DNA of 64,000 nucleotides from Cladophialophora immunda (GCF_000835495.1 NW_015622544.1:1135704-1199703), one strand, 5' to 3'; shown: positions 1 to 12,260, counted from the first letter of the stretch. The notes: generated by a model from the sequence alone, not told the origin. Numbers and translations are program-made.

Positions 1-1032
1 TGTTTGCGCAGATGGAGAAGTTGCCTTTTCAGCACGAGAGGCCTCCTGACCCGAAGAAACCCCCTGAGGGCCGGATTCACCCTGCGACGCCTGTCCTGGC
101 CCGCCAAAAGGGTCAGAGGTGCGGGGTGAAGGACCGCGAGGGGCCCCAGGTGCATTACCAGACACCGCCACAGCCTGATCTCGGCTGCTGGCGTCCTCGG
201 TGGAAAAGGGCACCTGTCCCACAAAGGCCGCGGGATCACCGCCATATAACGCGCGATGCTGACGAGCGATTAGCTCCCGGCGTCCTTCCTCACTCAAGGT
301 GCTCGGGCTCATTGAACGATCGGATTTGTTAGACGACATTTCAGCCAGTAGACCTGTTCGAGTCTCAGTGCGGTGTCCTCGTCCACTTCCGGGCACACGA
401 TGCTTACTCCGGTTATATTGCTGCTCTTGATGATAATTACGGAGCTCGCGCTCTCGCTGAGCTGCCATCCTCCTTTTGGCTTGCATCATTTGATCGGCGT
501 CCCCGTGACGGCCTTGGTGCCTTTGCGCGGCATAAAAATTCTGAAGATTCGAGCCGGGGTGCGGTCGCGAAGGGTCAAAGTCGCCAACGGGATGGCGGCC
601 TCCGTGCACTCGGGGACCTGCATACAATGAGTTTCTTATCCACCGCGCGCAAAATGCTGAGATACAACGTACCGTACTCTGCTCCCGGGCGCATTGGACC
701 TGATGGCATTGATCGTTGCCCACCTCCACCATAGAATTTGCCACTTTTGACAAGATTGTCCATCGCTCGATCCACCTCTATTTTCTCACGTCAGTCCCTT
801 CGAGTGACAACTTCCAGTGGCAATCATCGCACCTTCGAATTGGATGGCAAAAGCATTGCCGTCTTCGCGCTGAGAGGTGGAACTGGCACCTGAGATGTAA
901 CTGTCAGTCTCAAGAAAGATATTCCATGAAGGTCCGACGTCAATTACCTGATCTTGACGGTGGAGGCGGCTGCTCCCACGAAGGCTGCCGAACCGGCGCC
1001 TGCCATCCCTGGGGTTCATACGGAAACGACAT
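1..1032 (-). CDS. Unidentified conserved fungal protein, 5' part (runs off left edge)
   Basis: This is the N-terminal part of a gene that continues past base 1. The ATG is at 1032. Exons are 1032-948, 889-833, 777-673 and 617 to the edge; all three introns have GT..AG ends and keep one open frame. The protein starts MSFPYEPQGWQAPVRQPSWE, followed by a Pro/Ser stretch, a short charged segment (EVDRAMDNLVKSGKF) and, in exon 4, a Gln/Arg-rich predicted helix (MMQAKRRMAAQRERELRNYH) plus a serine-rich segment ending in RRELIARQHRALYG. The short exons carry peptide blocks that look conserved, so the gene is very likely real. No catalytic domain is visible in the part present. I do not recognise the product; composition suggests a largely disordered protein. 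Confidence 0.75.
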
Positions 1033-4000
1033 ATTTCTCAATTTGTACCCGGCCCCTCTTTTGAAGCAGAGTCTCAGGCAATCCTCCGGTCGAGATTGTG
1101 TGGTCGACCGCGGCGACAGGATATACTCGCAAGGTAATGACTAGCTATTGAAGAGATGAGTCGGTTAGGAGTTGCAATAAAAAGACAATGATTAGGCTGG
1201 ATGCGACTGGCTAAGGATCGAGAGAAGAAAACGTGCAGTTTGGAGGGGAGAGGGGTTGGACATGTGGTGTATGTGTGTGGTCCGGTTCTTTGGTTTGGGA
1301 GGGGGGAAATTCTGGTACGTTGGTTTGGTGCGAGGATGTGGGTGGGGAGAGTGTTCATTTTTCTCGAGGGATCGGTTCGGCCAACTCGAGCCAATGATGG
1401 CTTCTGTGCAATCGGTCGAATTGCCCCGGGATGGCGACGGGAAAGGCAGGCGAGTTGAGAGGACGTGAGACGACTTACAGATCAACCCAGAGCCGAGCTC
1501 GGATCCTCGCAAGTCGCAGGTGGTAGGTGGCCGTCGGTGAAGATGAGTACCGCGCGGGAGGAAACTTGGACGTGGATGGAAGCCCGCACTGCAGCGGCAG
1601 GCGGCAGGCGACACGAAAAATTATAAGAAACGGAGAGGAAGGGGGGACAAAAGGAAAAGAGAGCGCGCAGGCGGAGAAAGATGGAGAGAGGGTTAAAAAA
1701 AAGTTCTGCGACGAGAAGCGAGAGTCGACGTTAGCACCACCACCAACACCACTTTTTCCGACCGAGAAGAGGGCGACGAGGGAAATTCGCAAGGGCCTCT
1801 AGAAGGCAAAAGCCCCCCCATGACCACAGGCGACTAGGCTGCGATACCACCTACAACTTTCTTGCCTAGGCACGACTGCCGTACCTAGGTAGGTACTGTG
1901 GGTAAGGCGGCAGGTACTTCTCACTCCCCTAAAACTTGGACCCCGGCCAGCATCGTGGTCTTCAAACTGCGAGTCCTCTTCCGACTCACTCTTCATCTTC
2001 CGCGACCTCCCTCCCTCTTCTCCTCAGCCAAGAGTCGCCGTCCTCCTCGTCCTTCTCACTTTTCGTGCCGGAGATCTGCTCAGCGAGACAATAGGCGTAG
2101 GCGGGTCATCCCCGACCATCACTACCCACGAGCTAACGATGACCGGCTTAAGGCTGGGTCGCTGGGTCATCGGCAATGCGAGACCCCAAAAACCCCCCTC
2201 CGCGGATTGGACCGAGTACCTCTGTCGCAGTGTTGAAAAGCAGAGTTGAACAATTGGCGAGCCTCACCAGAGACTGGCCCCCCTTCGAGATCGGCTCTCT
2301 CGCTCCTCCGAATATCCCAGGCGGATCTTGATGAGGAAAAGAACTCGAAGCCGAGCCAGATCCGCCCCCTATGCCATCGCCAAACGCTGTTGAAGCAAAT
2401 TGTCTCTCCGTGGTGGAGACCTATGGAATGGCCGGTAAATTGTTGTGCTCGTGCAGGTGGGGGACATTTTTGAAGCATCATTTGCTTTGGTCAATTTCCC
2501 TGCCGGCAGCCGACTACGTCGAGTCAGAGATTCGCTACATCTACCAAGTACCAAGGGCAAAAGGATGGTGTTGGTAACAACTACTGGCAATCATCCCAAA
2601 AGAACCACGACGAAGATCCTATGACGCAAAGGCCGAACCACAACCACAACCCGTCAGTGACGAATGCGACTGACGCTGTCGTTCCCGTCCTGCCCGAGCG
2701 CATCTTGACCGTCGATGGCTTGTCTGCCCCTCAGTGTCTAAACGGTTCACGGGCCCTGCACGTTATGCGTCTACCAATCCGAGTCTTCCGGTTCATGGGG
2801 AGCTGTCCCACTCGTGCTTTCGAGAACCCTGACAACCACAAGCTACTGCCAACCAGTCACTCATCACATGGGCCACGAGGTCGCGAGAGGTCCGTTCTCT
2901 GATGCGAAAGCTCATTCTCCGGAATTGGCATCGGCGACGCTGAAGATTGCCGTTAAACTCATGTTCGTCACGCATCAGCTGCAGCCAAACACCACAAGAA
3001 ACGAGCCATGTCATGCAGCCGTCCTTTTTCGTTCGTTGTACAGAGCACAGAGTACAGGCAACTCCCCAAGCACCTGATCGGTCCAGTCCGAGAGCTCCCA
3101 GAAATCCGAGAAGCCCTAGCCTCCTGTGCGTGATTTGGTCAGATTGGTAACTTCTTCTAGTCCTCAAATTTCAGACGGTTCCACAAATCATCGAGGTTGG
3201 CGAGCCTCGAGCGACATGACTCCAGGAAATCTAGTCTACCGTGATGCGAGTGTACTCGGTAAGGCTCGACAAACCGGAGGTAGAACCTGAGGCGCCCATG
3301 AGTCCATGAACTACCCTAGCAAATATACTGGAATCCAAAGCTCTGTATACACCACGCTGGTGGTAATTGGCCGATCTGACAGCAGAAGGCATCTGGTGAC
3401 GTGCAATCTGCGTCCGTGACTACAGCAGGGTCCATTGGTCGCGAGCAAAGTCAATATGATTGTTCTGTCGCATACGGTACGCGGTGTTGGACTACTATTC
3501 CCAGACTTTGCGGTCATGCAGTCTCCCAGCGACTGTTGGTGCACGAGGATCACAGCAACGATGCTTTTGGACTTCAGCAACCACTGGACCGTACAGAGTA
3601 TTATACAAGGGCGTTGCCTGGGATGAAAATGGATCTGCGCAGTGAACATAATACGAGGTAGAATGAATTCAAGATTGCAAGAATAGGGGGTGAAAGAAAT
3701 TGGACATGCTAATAGAACAAACCGGAGCACTCTGTACGGAGGACTGCTGGGTCCGCACTCTGGGTAGCTTGGGCTCAAGCATCAACTTCTCCTCCCAGGC
3801 GGTGCCAGGGGTCTTTGCTGGACTAGTAGTGAGCCTAGTTGCCCGTTGAGTCAGCCTAGATTGCGGAGGAGGGCGCCTGGTCTATAATTGGCACCGGGAG
3901 GCAGCATGTGGTGTGGTCAGAATCTCAAGACAGCATCTCAGATCACCAAATTGCATCCAGCTGGTGGGAATACCCAAAGGCTGAGCATCGCTGACCCAAT

Positions 4001-4874
4001 ATGGCACAGGGATCCAAAACCACCCCTCCTCCCTGGAAAGGGGTTTGTACAGAACAAGTAGAAAGGATCGGAGGGAGTCTTACTCTCTCGGATTTTGCAG
4101 GCGCAGAGCCGACATTGGCTCACCGGAGGTTGGGTAATGCTCATGTGTGTCCTCCGTACCGAGTACGATCTGGAAACTTTGGAATTTGCTTTCTGGCGGT
4201 GACCCCGGCGACACCGTGTTGGCCATTTGGATGGATGATCAGCCTCTCCAACAGCAATAAACGCGGTGTCCTGTCGAACGCGACGCGCTAGTGGAATCTG
4301 ACAGGTGCATGTATATATATAACCATGTACGGAGTTATTATGTATAGACTGTGGTATACCGCACATTCCATGATGAGAGACCGGTCAGAACGAGGCAAAG
4401 CAGTGCCAGCACCGCCAGTCCAGGGGAGCCAGTGTTGGGACGAGCAGGCATTAGGGCATGGCTAATGGGCATGAACTTGGCTGGGTGCTCTCACTCTCTC
4501 ACCCGGCCATACCCTGCAATTATGCTGTGTAGCGTAGCTAATTCCCCAGCTGGACATCTTGGTCCCAGGTCAGCAAAGGCAGCCTGCAAACTGCAGACGC
4601 GCGCCCGTCACCACCGGTGTGTTCTTGGGGATGCTGAAAGGAAGGCTTTGGGATGTGAAGCGGTGATGGACGTTGTGTAGGTACTGTACATAGACAGCTG
4701 AACTGGGTGCTGGGTGCTGGCGCTTTGTGTCGTCTGCGCTTGTCTGTGCCGTTCCGTATCACTTGTTCCACAGTTGCTCGAGACTTGTCCAAAGAACGTG
4801 AAGAAAGCAGTTCTTTTGGGGGGGTAAGGAAAGGGCCTGTTTGTAAATTGACGCTTGGCACCAATGGCCACATG
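1033..4874. other. Long gene-poor interval
   Basis: No convincing gene is seen. The left part should hold the promoter and leader of the minus-strand gene starting at 1032. There is a palindromic ACCTAGGT-type patch near 1885-1895 and a TATATATATA run near 4312. A 51-codon ORF (2176-2331) is listed separately as weak. Other ORFs here have irregular composition and no recognisable motif. Confidence 0.5.
2176..2331 (+). other. Weak short ORF, possible exon or remnant
   Basis: A 51-residue ORF (MRDPKNPPPRIGPSTSVAVL, with a later segment ending DWPPFEIGSLAPPNIPGGS) has more protein-like composition than its surroundings. Two neighbouring open stretches lie downstream in other frames (about 2320-2450 and 2460-2620). 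I found no plausible introns joining them: the only tidy GT..AG candidate, GTAAAT..TGCAG near 2434, is 22 nt long. It may be a short gene, a decayed gene or chance. Confidence 0.15.
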
Positions 4875-5904
4875 GAGGGCGAGAAGGTATTTTTCTTTCT
4901 CGGGCTGATCCACCGCTAGCCACGGGCTGCACGGGGCTACTGGGCGTTGGACTGTTGTTCGGAGGCCCTCGCCGTGCGCTGCTCGCTGCTCCGTACAACT
5001 GCCACCCACGGGCCACCAGCGCCAGAGCACCAGTGCTCCAGTGCACCACCACAGCACCCACACTACAACCGCAGGGCCACAAGGGCCCTCTCCCAGACTC
5101 CCAGACTCCTAGAACAGTCCGCCGTAGTAGTCAGTGCACTGCACCGCAGCCAGGAACAAGCGAGGACCATCTCTCGTTGCACCTCGCACCTCGCACCTCG
5201 ACCACTTCCATCCATCACCTCCCTCTTCAAACTACCTTCCTGTCGACTCTATCCTCGTCCCATCCTCGACATATCTTCCCTCTTGACACGCGCCTAGAGG
5301 CCCTATCCTACTTGTGCTCGCATTCTCAATCCTGTATATCACCCAAGTTTCTACAACTCCCCCCCCCCCCGTATTCTCCTCGCCCGGATCACGCAGAATT
5401 CCCAGCAGCCTCCAGGCCAGATTCAAAGACCTCCCTCTCTCGGATTCCTCCTAATTGCACCTTACACTACCGCTCTACGCCTTTCTCGACCTCGGGCTCG
5501 CCTCAATTCGCCTGCAGATCGGTCGACTGAACCCTTCTTCACCTCGCCGCCCTCGACGGGCTTACTCAGACAATCCTCGACACAGACGAGGTCTTCTTGC
5601 CGTCACTGGGCAGTGTTGTCACCGGAAAAAAAAAAGGCAAAGTCGACCGTGTGTCGCGTCACACCCTTTGCTGAACTCAGAATTGCTCGTTGCTCTGGAA
5701 CGCCTGCACGCAGTACTTGGTCAATCCGCACCCAAGCCGTGTCCGCATCCGCCTCAAAATCGCGACTGGGAGGTTGTTATTTTGAACCTATACTTTGTTA
5801 AAAAGAAGAGTCAGACCCTATACACGACCTGAACCCGCGCGACCAGTCTCGTAGCAACTGTTCAACCGAGCCGCCTCGAGTCCAGTCTCCCTCGGGTCTG
5901 TCAT
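4875..5904 (+). promoter_or_regulatory. AUG-free, pyrimidine-rich leader/promoter of the nucleotidyltransferase gene
   Basis: The 1,030 bases upstream of the ATG at 5905 contain no ATG in any frame; the last upstream ATG is at 4872. The tract is rich in C and T, with a C12 run at 5359-5370 and an A-run near 5626. This looks like a long transcribed 5' leader under selection against upstream starts, and it supports 5905 as the true start. A 5'-UTR intron could be present but I cannot place one confidently. Confidence 0.55.
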
Positions 5905-8900
5905 ATGACTTGCAGAGTACCGAAAGATGATGGGAACAGTATATCTACACCGATGACCGCTCCATCTGCTCAGGCTCCGCGGCCAAATATGGAAATGGAG
6001 TCGAACACTAGTCCCTCACAGCCTGTACGGCGCTCACATCACGTCTCCTCGAACTCCAAGTCTATGCCCTCGACCCCCTTCCAGCGAAGCGAGGCCCGTT
6101 CACATTCAAGAATCTCTCCTTCCCCAGAACCTCCAGCCAAAACCAGTTCTCCTCGTTCGCTACCATCCGACAAGAGCCATACGCCACCTGCAGGCCGGAA
6201 GCAGTATGGAGGCTGTAAATATGAGACTGGTATGCAAAGAGCACGGCGGCGTGTTCCCTACTCATTGGGGCCAGACCCATTGGAAAAGGATAAGTCCGAG
6301 TTGAAGACGAGATTGACGCACGAGGAGAATGAAACACTAACGCAGGACATGCAAAAGCTCTATGAAGAACTACAACCAACTACCGAGAGTGAAGACCGTC
6401 GGTTACGGTTCATTGAGAAGCTCGACAAGATACTTCGCGGAAGATGGCCTACGTCGTCAATCAAAGTCAATGTTTTTGGCTCTACGGGAAATAACCTAGG
6501 CACTTCGGATTCCGACGTCGACATCTGTATTACCACCGATTGCAAGGAGATGGAGAGAGTTTGTAATATCGCAGACCTCCTGGCTAAACATGGAATGGAG
6601 AGAGTGGTATGCGTCTCTTCCGCCAAGGTGCCAATCGTCAAGGTTTGGGATCCTGAATTACACGTTGCTTGCGACATCAACGTCAACAACCCGCTCGCTT
6701 TGGAGAATACGGAACTGGTCCGCACATATGTCAGTATTGACAGCCGAGTGAGGCCATTGGCCATGATCATCAAATACTGGGCGAAGCGAAGGATGTTGAA
6801 CGATGCCGGTATGTTGTCTCTTTTGGAGTTTGCTGATTTGCGATTTTGGTACTGATGTCTCTCCAAGCCCTTGGAGGCACGCTCAGCTCGTATACGTGGA
6901 TATGTCTGGCCTTGAATTTTCTCCAAACAAGAGACCCTCCAATCCTACCTACTTTACAACAACAGCCTAACTTGCAACCGAAAGAGGTGGCTGGAGTGAA
7001 CGTTTCATTCGATCGCAATGTGGACGGCCACAAAGATTTCGGCCGCCGCAACAAGTCCTCCCTAGGAGAACTCTTGTTTCATTTCTTCCGGTACTATGGG
7101 CACGAGCTCGACTTTGAGCAAAGCGTGGTATCGGTGCGGCTGGGTCGAGTGTTGTCCAAGGTTGAGAAGTCGTGGCACCTTCTCCAGGACAATCGCCTTT
7201 GCGTCGAGGAGCCTTTCAACGTCTCCAGAAACTTGGCCAACACCGCGGACGATACCTCAATGCGAGGTATCCACTTGGAGTTACGGCGGGCGTTCGAGTT
7301 GTTAGGAGAGGGTAAGCTGGCGCAGTGCTGCGAACAGTTTGTCCACCCTCCAGATGAAATCAAGCCCTCAGAACATTTTGTACCGCCGTCAGCACGACCG
7401 GTGATTCCCCAGCCTCCGACCCAGCCGTCAAGAGGGGGTCGGAATGCGTCTCGAGGTGGCAGCAGGAATCTTGGTCAGATCAGTCGAAATCCCCGACGGT
7501 CTTCGAATCCCACCGCACGGAATCCCAACTATCTGCGCAACCCTCCGTTTCCGATGACAACTCATGAGTTGCAGCTTCAACAGCAGCACCAGCAACATCT
7601 CCTTCACGACCAGCTGTTCCAGCAATACCAGTACCTCCAGCTTCAAGAGCAGGAGCTGAGAATGCAGCTCTATCAACAGAATCTTCGCCAGAGAGGGTTG
7701 TTGGCAGCGGCGGCTTATAGTCAACCTGCAGGATATAGTCAGTTTCTCTCGCAAGACGACGGGCTTGATCTCGGATCCAATCAACAAATCAACGGCATTG
7801 GTCGAGCTCCCCTATCAGCACCATTGTACCAGCACGCCTTTCCTCGATCACCGTATCTCTCTGCAAGTCAACCAACCCCGGGTGTAGCAACTAATCCTCC
7901 GTCACCGAGACTTGCTTCCGGGGTCCCGGACACCCGGAGGTACTCGCGGCGAACGTCGGTGACACATTCATCTACAGGTGGTTCCTTGCGAGCTCAATCC
8001 CAGCCTGCACGCGCGGTTCCAGTCAGTTCTCTGGGACATTTGCAGCGACCTGATATTGCAGGCCTTCAAGATGCTTCTATCGGACGGAGGTCGTCCTCAT
8101 CCTCGACGTCTCAAGAACCGTACATGGGCTACATGGAGAATGGTTATGGTATGATTGGATCAATCTATGATCCAGTACGCAGGCCAGCCGAATATCTCGG
8201 ATATTATGTCGGTCAGTCGCCGTCATTATCTGCTTATACTCAGAGCACTGCGATCTCTCCCATTCCCTCGCACGTTGGCCTCGCTATCCAGAATGGAGGC
8301 CTGTCTCCTCGACTTACTCCAGCATCGACTCGGCCCTCTGGGACGATGCACACACCACCGCTCCAAACGATCTCTACTGCCTCGGTCGAAGCGCAAGCCG
8401 AACCAGAGCAGGAGTCGAGGAACGGTGAAGGTAGCAATGTTGGGTCCAACCCATCGAAGTCCACAGCGGGCCCGCTAATAGTGGATGGCTCGATCAATTC
8501 ACCGCTGCGACGGCGCACGACCCACTCCTTCAACGAGCCTGAGGACCATATCAGTTTCAGCGCATCCACGTCGGAGGACCTAGCCTTTGACACCCCATCA
8601 AGCTCAGACGAACAATCCCAAGACGCTTTCGAGTGCAACGCACATGGGAAGATATCGCCAATCAGTCCCAGTGGGCCTCGAAACCAAATCCAGCATCCAA
8701 ACGGTGCTGCCTCAGATTTTGCAAATGGGTATCTCCCCTTGAGAGCGAAGAGTCCGAAGGAGGGGAGCCAGGATCAAGTGGTCAGGGCAGGGGAATCGGT
8801 GGGAATGGGTGTCCTCACATCGATGAAGAAGATGGGCGGCCCAGCTTGGTCTCTCGATCGACAACTCTCTTCCGTGGAAGAAGTCCGCACGCCTTCTCCT

Positions 8901-9224
8901 AGAGTCGAAAAATTCAACGGAGAGAGGGAGAGCAAGAGTCATATCGGCCCGGACGAACCCTCGTCCAATGGTGAGACTTTGTTGATCAACGGTGAGGATC
9001 GTGAATTTGCGAGGCCGCTTGCAACCAGGACCAACGGGACTGCAGGCTCTTCAAAACAAGGACCGAGTTCAGCACCGAATGGCAGCGGACCGAGCGGCTG
9101 GCAAACACAAAAGAAGAAGAAGAATAAAAGAAAGACGGTCAAATCGGAAAACGATGCACTGATGTCGAATCTTTCCGCAAGAGAAACACTCCCTGCCGAC
9201 GAGTCCCTACGGAAAGGCGGCTAG
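5905..9224 (+). CDS. Cid1/CutA-type RNA nucleotidyltransferase (PAP/25A-associated)
   Basis: Exons are 5905-6808 and 6868-9224 (59-nt intron; joining restores the conserved DAALGGTLSSYTW block), giving 1,086 residues. The family adds uridines, CU-rich tags or A residues to RNA 3' ends and influences mRNA decapping and decay in the cytoplasm. The nucleotidyltransferase core is near residues 140-310: GS at 192-193, catalytic Asp204 and Asp206 in SDSDVD, and a third Asp257 in ACDINV. A PAP-associated segment follows at about 365-425. The remaining ~650 residues are low complexity: a Gln/Leu-rich stretch around 540-590, then Ser/Pro-rich sequence, and a Lys-rich end (KKKKNKRK, about 1050-1060). 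The tail is long compared with yeast Cid1. Fungal CutA/CutB are the likeliest relatives, but the exact orthologue and nucleotide preference cannot be read from sequence. Confidence 0.9.
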
Positions 9225-10347
9225 GCGCTCCTTTGCAGAATTTTCCCATGACCTGCAGCTTATTTGGCTTGTCCACCTTATGATGCTGCCGTTCTCTCAG
9301 CTCGATCACTAGGTTCAGACCCCATCTGCTAAACCGCATTCTGGATCGGGTCGATGGGATCGACAAAGGGCAGCATTTTATGATATCAACAGCACACATC
9401 TAGTCGTTCTATGGATTTTGGGTTATGCATGGACAAAATTTGTTGGCGTTTGTCGATCTAGCAGGGAGCAGGATCCCTGGACGGGATGCCACACATGAGG
9501 ATGGCAGCGGCGTTTCTTCTGCACCAAGGGACGTTTTCACATACCCCCGAACGTTGTGGGATGCATTCACATATACGGCTGGATTGAAGGCTGGATCTTT
9601 GATGGCTCGAGCGATCCAGGAAAAGTGACGCCGCTTCGACAAACGGGCGGATCTCACGGCCTCGCGACAAAGCTTGATTGATGTTTTTATTTTGCAAAAG
9701 GCGGAAGCCGGACGATCATGAGATTGGGCAATAGAAATGCACCCATTGCAACCCGAGCCAGCCATCGGGCCTCTGTTTTTCTTTTTTTCCTTTTTTGATT
9801 GTCGAAAGTTGTGGGAGACTAGAGCAAGGGAGGTTCACAAAAGCGTCAAATTTCGCAAAGGCTTCAGCACGACGCTGAAGCGGCACAGATCAACTACGGG
9901 GGAAAAGGCCGAGGCTGAGAAGAAATGAGAGATTGTAAGATGTCTCGCGAGGATCGCGAGGAGAGAGCGGGGACAGTAGATGAGCAGATTAGAGAGAATG
10001 AATGAAAGGAACGCAACCATTGTTAAATCAAAGGCCACTGGTGCTACTCCCTGCTTCTTTCAACGTTGGTCTGGACGAGGCTGAGATGGTTGGAGGACCA
10101 CGAGGCTGACCAATGACGACTCGCTCGTACCACCCGGAAGGAGACAAAGCAACAGTCGGCGGTGCCTTGCATGATTCACCCCTCGCTTGACACGCACGGC
10201 CAATGGCTGGCACTTCTGGAATTTTATTGTGGTCCCCAACTTTGTCGATTCAATCCACCATGTGGAAGTCGTCACCACTCAGCAGAACGCGGCATGCGGT
10301 CAGTGCAAGGTCTTGAGGGCACGCTTTCCGGACTCGTTCTGCTCTTT
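9225..10347. other. Intergenic: 3' UTR of nucleotidyltransferase and distal ERG1 promoter
   Basis: No coding signal is seen on either strand. A T-rich run lies at about 9778-9797. CCAAT-type motifs (gaccaatgac near 10108, ggccaatggc near 10199) could serve the ERG1 promoter. Confidence 0.45.
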
Positions 10348-10357
10348 ATCACACCAC
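10348..10357 (+). promoter_or_regulatory. SRE-like site upstream of ERG1
   Basis: ATCACACCAC lies 140 bases before the ERG1 start. It resembles the sterol-regulatory element bound by fungal SREBP proteins (SrbA/Sre1; core ATCAC-C-CCAC type), with one central mismatch to the Aspergillus form. Ergosterol genes including squalene epoxidase are known SREBP targets. The match is short and could be chance. Confidence 0.35.
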
Positions 10358-10441
10358 GCCTCACGCCACAGAACTCATCGTCCTCCACAACAGAGCCCCC
10401 GGGGTCTTAAAGACACTGTCCTCCTTCGACACCGCTGGTTC

Positions 10442-10453
10442 ATGTCTAGATAA
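10442..10453 (+). promoter_or_regulatory. Minimal upstream ORF in the ERG1 leader
   Basis: ATG TCT AGA TAA encodes Met-Ser-Arg and ends 43 bases before the ERG1 ATG. If the transcript starts upstream of it, ribosomes would have to bypass or re-initiate after this uORF. The transcription start is not known from sequence. Confidence 0.4.
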
Positions 10454-10496
10454 CGCCTCCTGCCCACGCATCCTTCCATCCTGTCCGCTTCCAACA

Positions 10497-11984
10497 ATGC
10501 CTCTTATCCTCGACACCCCCTCAGAGTCCTCGGTGGAGTCGGACTCGGACTTTCAGGAAGAGAGACGAAAAGTACACCACGATGCGGACGTGGTTATCGT
10601 GGGCGCGGGCATCGTGGGATCGTCGTTGGCCGTGGCGTTGGCAAATCAAGGGCGCAGCGTCATCCTCCTCGAGAAATCTTTGAAAGAGCCGGATCGCATA
10701 GTGGGAGAACTGCTACAACCCGGCGGGGTGCAGGCATTGACAAAGCTGGGCTTGCGCCATACGCTCGACGACATCGACGCGATTCCGGTCAAGGGATACA
10801 CCGTGGTCTACTATGACGAGCAGGTGCCCATTCCGTACCCTGTATCTACAGATGAAGCACAACACCAGACTCCAGAAAAGCCGGGAAACGTCCAAAGAGC
10901 AGAGGGACGGTCATTCCACCACGGTCGATTTGTTTCCCGGTTGCGCACAGCCGCCATGTCACATCCCAACATTACCGTCTTTGAGACCGAAGTGACTTCA
11001 CTCATAGCGTCTTCCCATACCGCCGAGATCCTCGGAGCCGAATCTATCACTCAAAAGACACAAAAGGACTACTTCTTTGCATCACTGACCGTCGTCTGCG
11101 ACGGGTACGCCTCCAAATTCCGGAGGTCATATATTTCTCACACGCCCAAGGTCAAGTCAAAATTTTGGGGGCTAGAACTTATCGACTGTCCTCTCCCGAT
11201 CCCGCAACACGGAACAGTGGTCTTGGGGGATAATGCACCTGTACTACTGTATCAGATCGGCACCCATGAGACTCGAGCATTGGTGGATATTCCGGACGGG
11301 TTGGCGTCTACGTCGACCGCCAACGGTGGCGTCAAAGGTCATCTACAGCATGTCGTGCTCCCATCTCTACCGGCTATGGTGCGGCCATCGTTTCAAGCCG
11401 CTCTTGAAAAAGGCATTCTTCGAAGCATGCCCAATTCCTTCCTCCCTCCAACAACCAATTCAACACCAGGGCTAGCCATTCTGGGAGACGCCATGAACAT
11501 GCGCCATCCTTTGACTGGTGGCGGTATGACGGTCGCTTTGAGCGATGTCGTCTTACTGTCCGAATTACTCTCTCCAGCAAAGGTTCCAGATCTCGCAGAT
11601 ACCCGGCTCGTCCTCCGGCAGTTCCGCACATTTCACTGGCGGCGGAAGAACCTGAGCTCCGTGATCAATATCCTGGCTCAAGCATTGTACTCGCTGTTTG
11701 CCGCCGATGACTGGCAACTCAAGTACCTTCAACGGGGCTGTTTTCGGTATTTCCAACTGGGCGGCAAATGCATTGACGAACCCGTGGGATTGTTGGCGGG
11801 GATCATCCCGCAACCTTTTGTGCTGTTTTATCACTTCTTTAGCGTGGCGTTGCTGAGTATCTGGGTGCTTATTCAGGACAACGGGTGGCTTTTGTTCCCG
11901 GTTAGTGTGCTCCAGGGGGTGTTGGTGTTTTTGAAGGCCTGCGTGGTCATTTTCCCGTACATATTTGCTGAATTGAGGCGTTGA
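10497..11984 (+). CDS. ERG1: Squalene monooxygenase (squalene epoxidase)
   Basis: A single-exon gene of 495 residues, the usual family length. It converts squalene to 2,3-oxidosqualene with O2, FAD and NADPH in the endoplasmic reticulum/lipid-droplet membrane. This is the first oxygenation of ergosterol synthesis and the target of allylamines such as terbinafine. The N-terminal Rossmann FAD motif is VIVGAGIVGSS (residues 33-43), with the ribose-binding Glu at LLEK (59). The GELLQPGG block (~70-77) and the second FAD motif GDAMNMRHPLTGGGMT (330-345) are both present. The C-terminal ~60 residues are hydrophobic, fitting the membrane-associated helices. The gene is preceded by a three-codon uORF and an SRE-like site. 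Assignment to the family is firm. Confidence 0.97.
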   Translation: MPLILDTPSESSVESDSDFQEERRKVHHDADVVIVGAGIVGSSLAVALANQGRSVILLEKSLKEPDRIVGELLQPGGVQALTKLGLRHTLDDIDAIPVKGYTVVYYDEQVPIPYPVSTDEAQHQTPEKPGNVQRAEGRSFHHGRFVSRLRTAAMSHPNITVFETEVTSLIASSHTAEILGAESITQKTQKDYFFASLTVVCDGYASKFRRSYISHTPKVKSKFWGLELIDCPLPIPQHGTVVLGDNAPVLLYQIGTHETRALVDIPDGLASTSTANGGVKGHLQHVVLPSLPAMVRPSFQAALEKGILRSMPNSFLPPTTNSTPGLAILGDAMNMRHPLTGGGMTVALSDVVLLSELLSPAKVPDLADTRLVLRQFRTFHWRRKNLSSVINILAQALYSLFAADDWQLKYLQRGCFRYFQLGGKCIDEPVGLLAGIIPQPFVLFYHFFSVALLSIWVLIQDNGWLLFPVSVLQGVLVFLKACVVIFPYIFAELRR

Positions 11985-12260
11985 ATGAGAGATCCGACAT
12001 TACCCACAACATTATTGAGGAGACGGGAGACAGACACCCGAGAGATCGACCATGGGAGTAATGTACAGTTAGATAGATAGATGCTGGTCAGGGCAGTCAG
12101 GGACATGGGGGGAAAGCTTCTTGAAGAGCATGCTGATTCTTTTGATGCTCGGTGAGAATGAGACGTGTTGCCCGGAGTACATACACAATCTTTCCACCTT
12201 TGGAGTCCAATCCTCGCACTCACAACACGGGGCTTTTCCATCCTTCCAGCCTTGAATCAA

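Noticed and set aside
3311..3778. 155-codon minus-strand ORF
   Set aside because: Cys/hydrophobic mixture with no family signal or splice support; isolated in a gene-poor interval.
4947..5530. Overlapping plus-strand ORFs without natural ATG
   Set aside because: They lie in the AUG-free CT-rich leader of the nucleotidyltransferase gene; the peptides are Ser/Pro/Thr repeats from pyrimidine-rich DNA.
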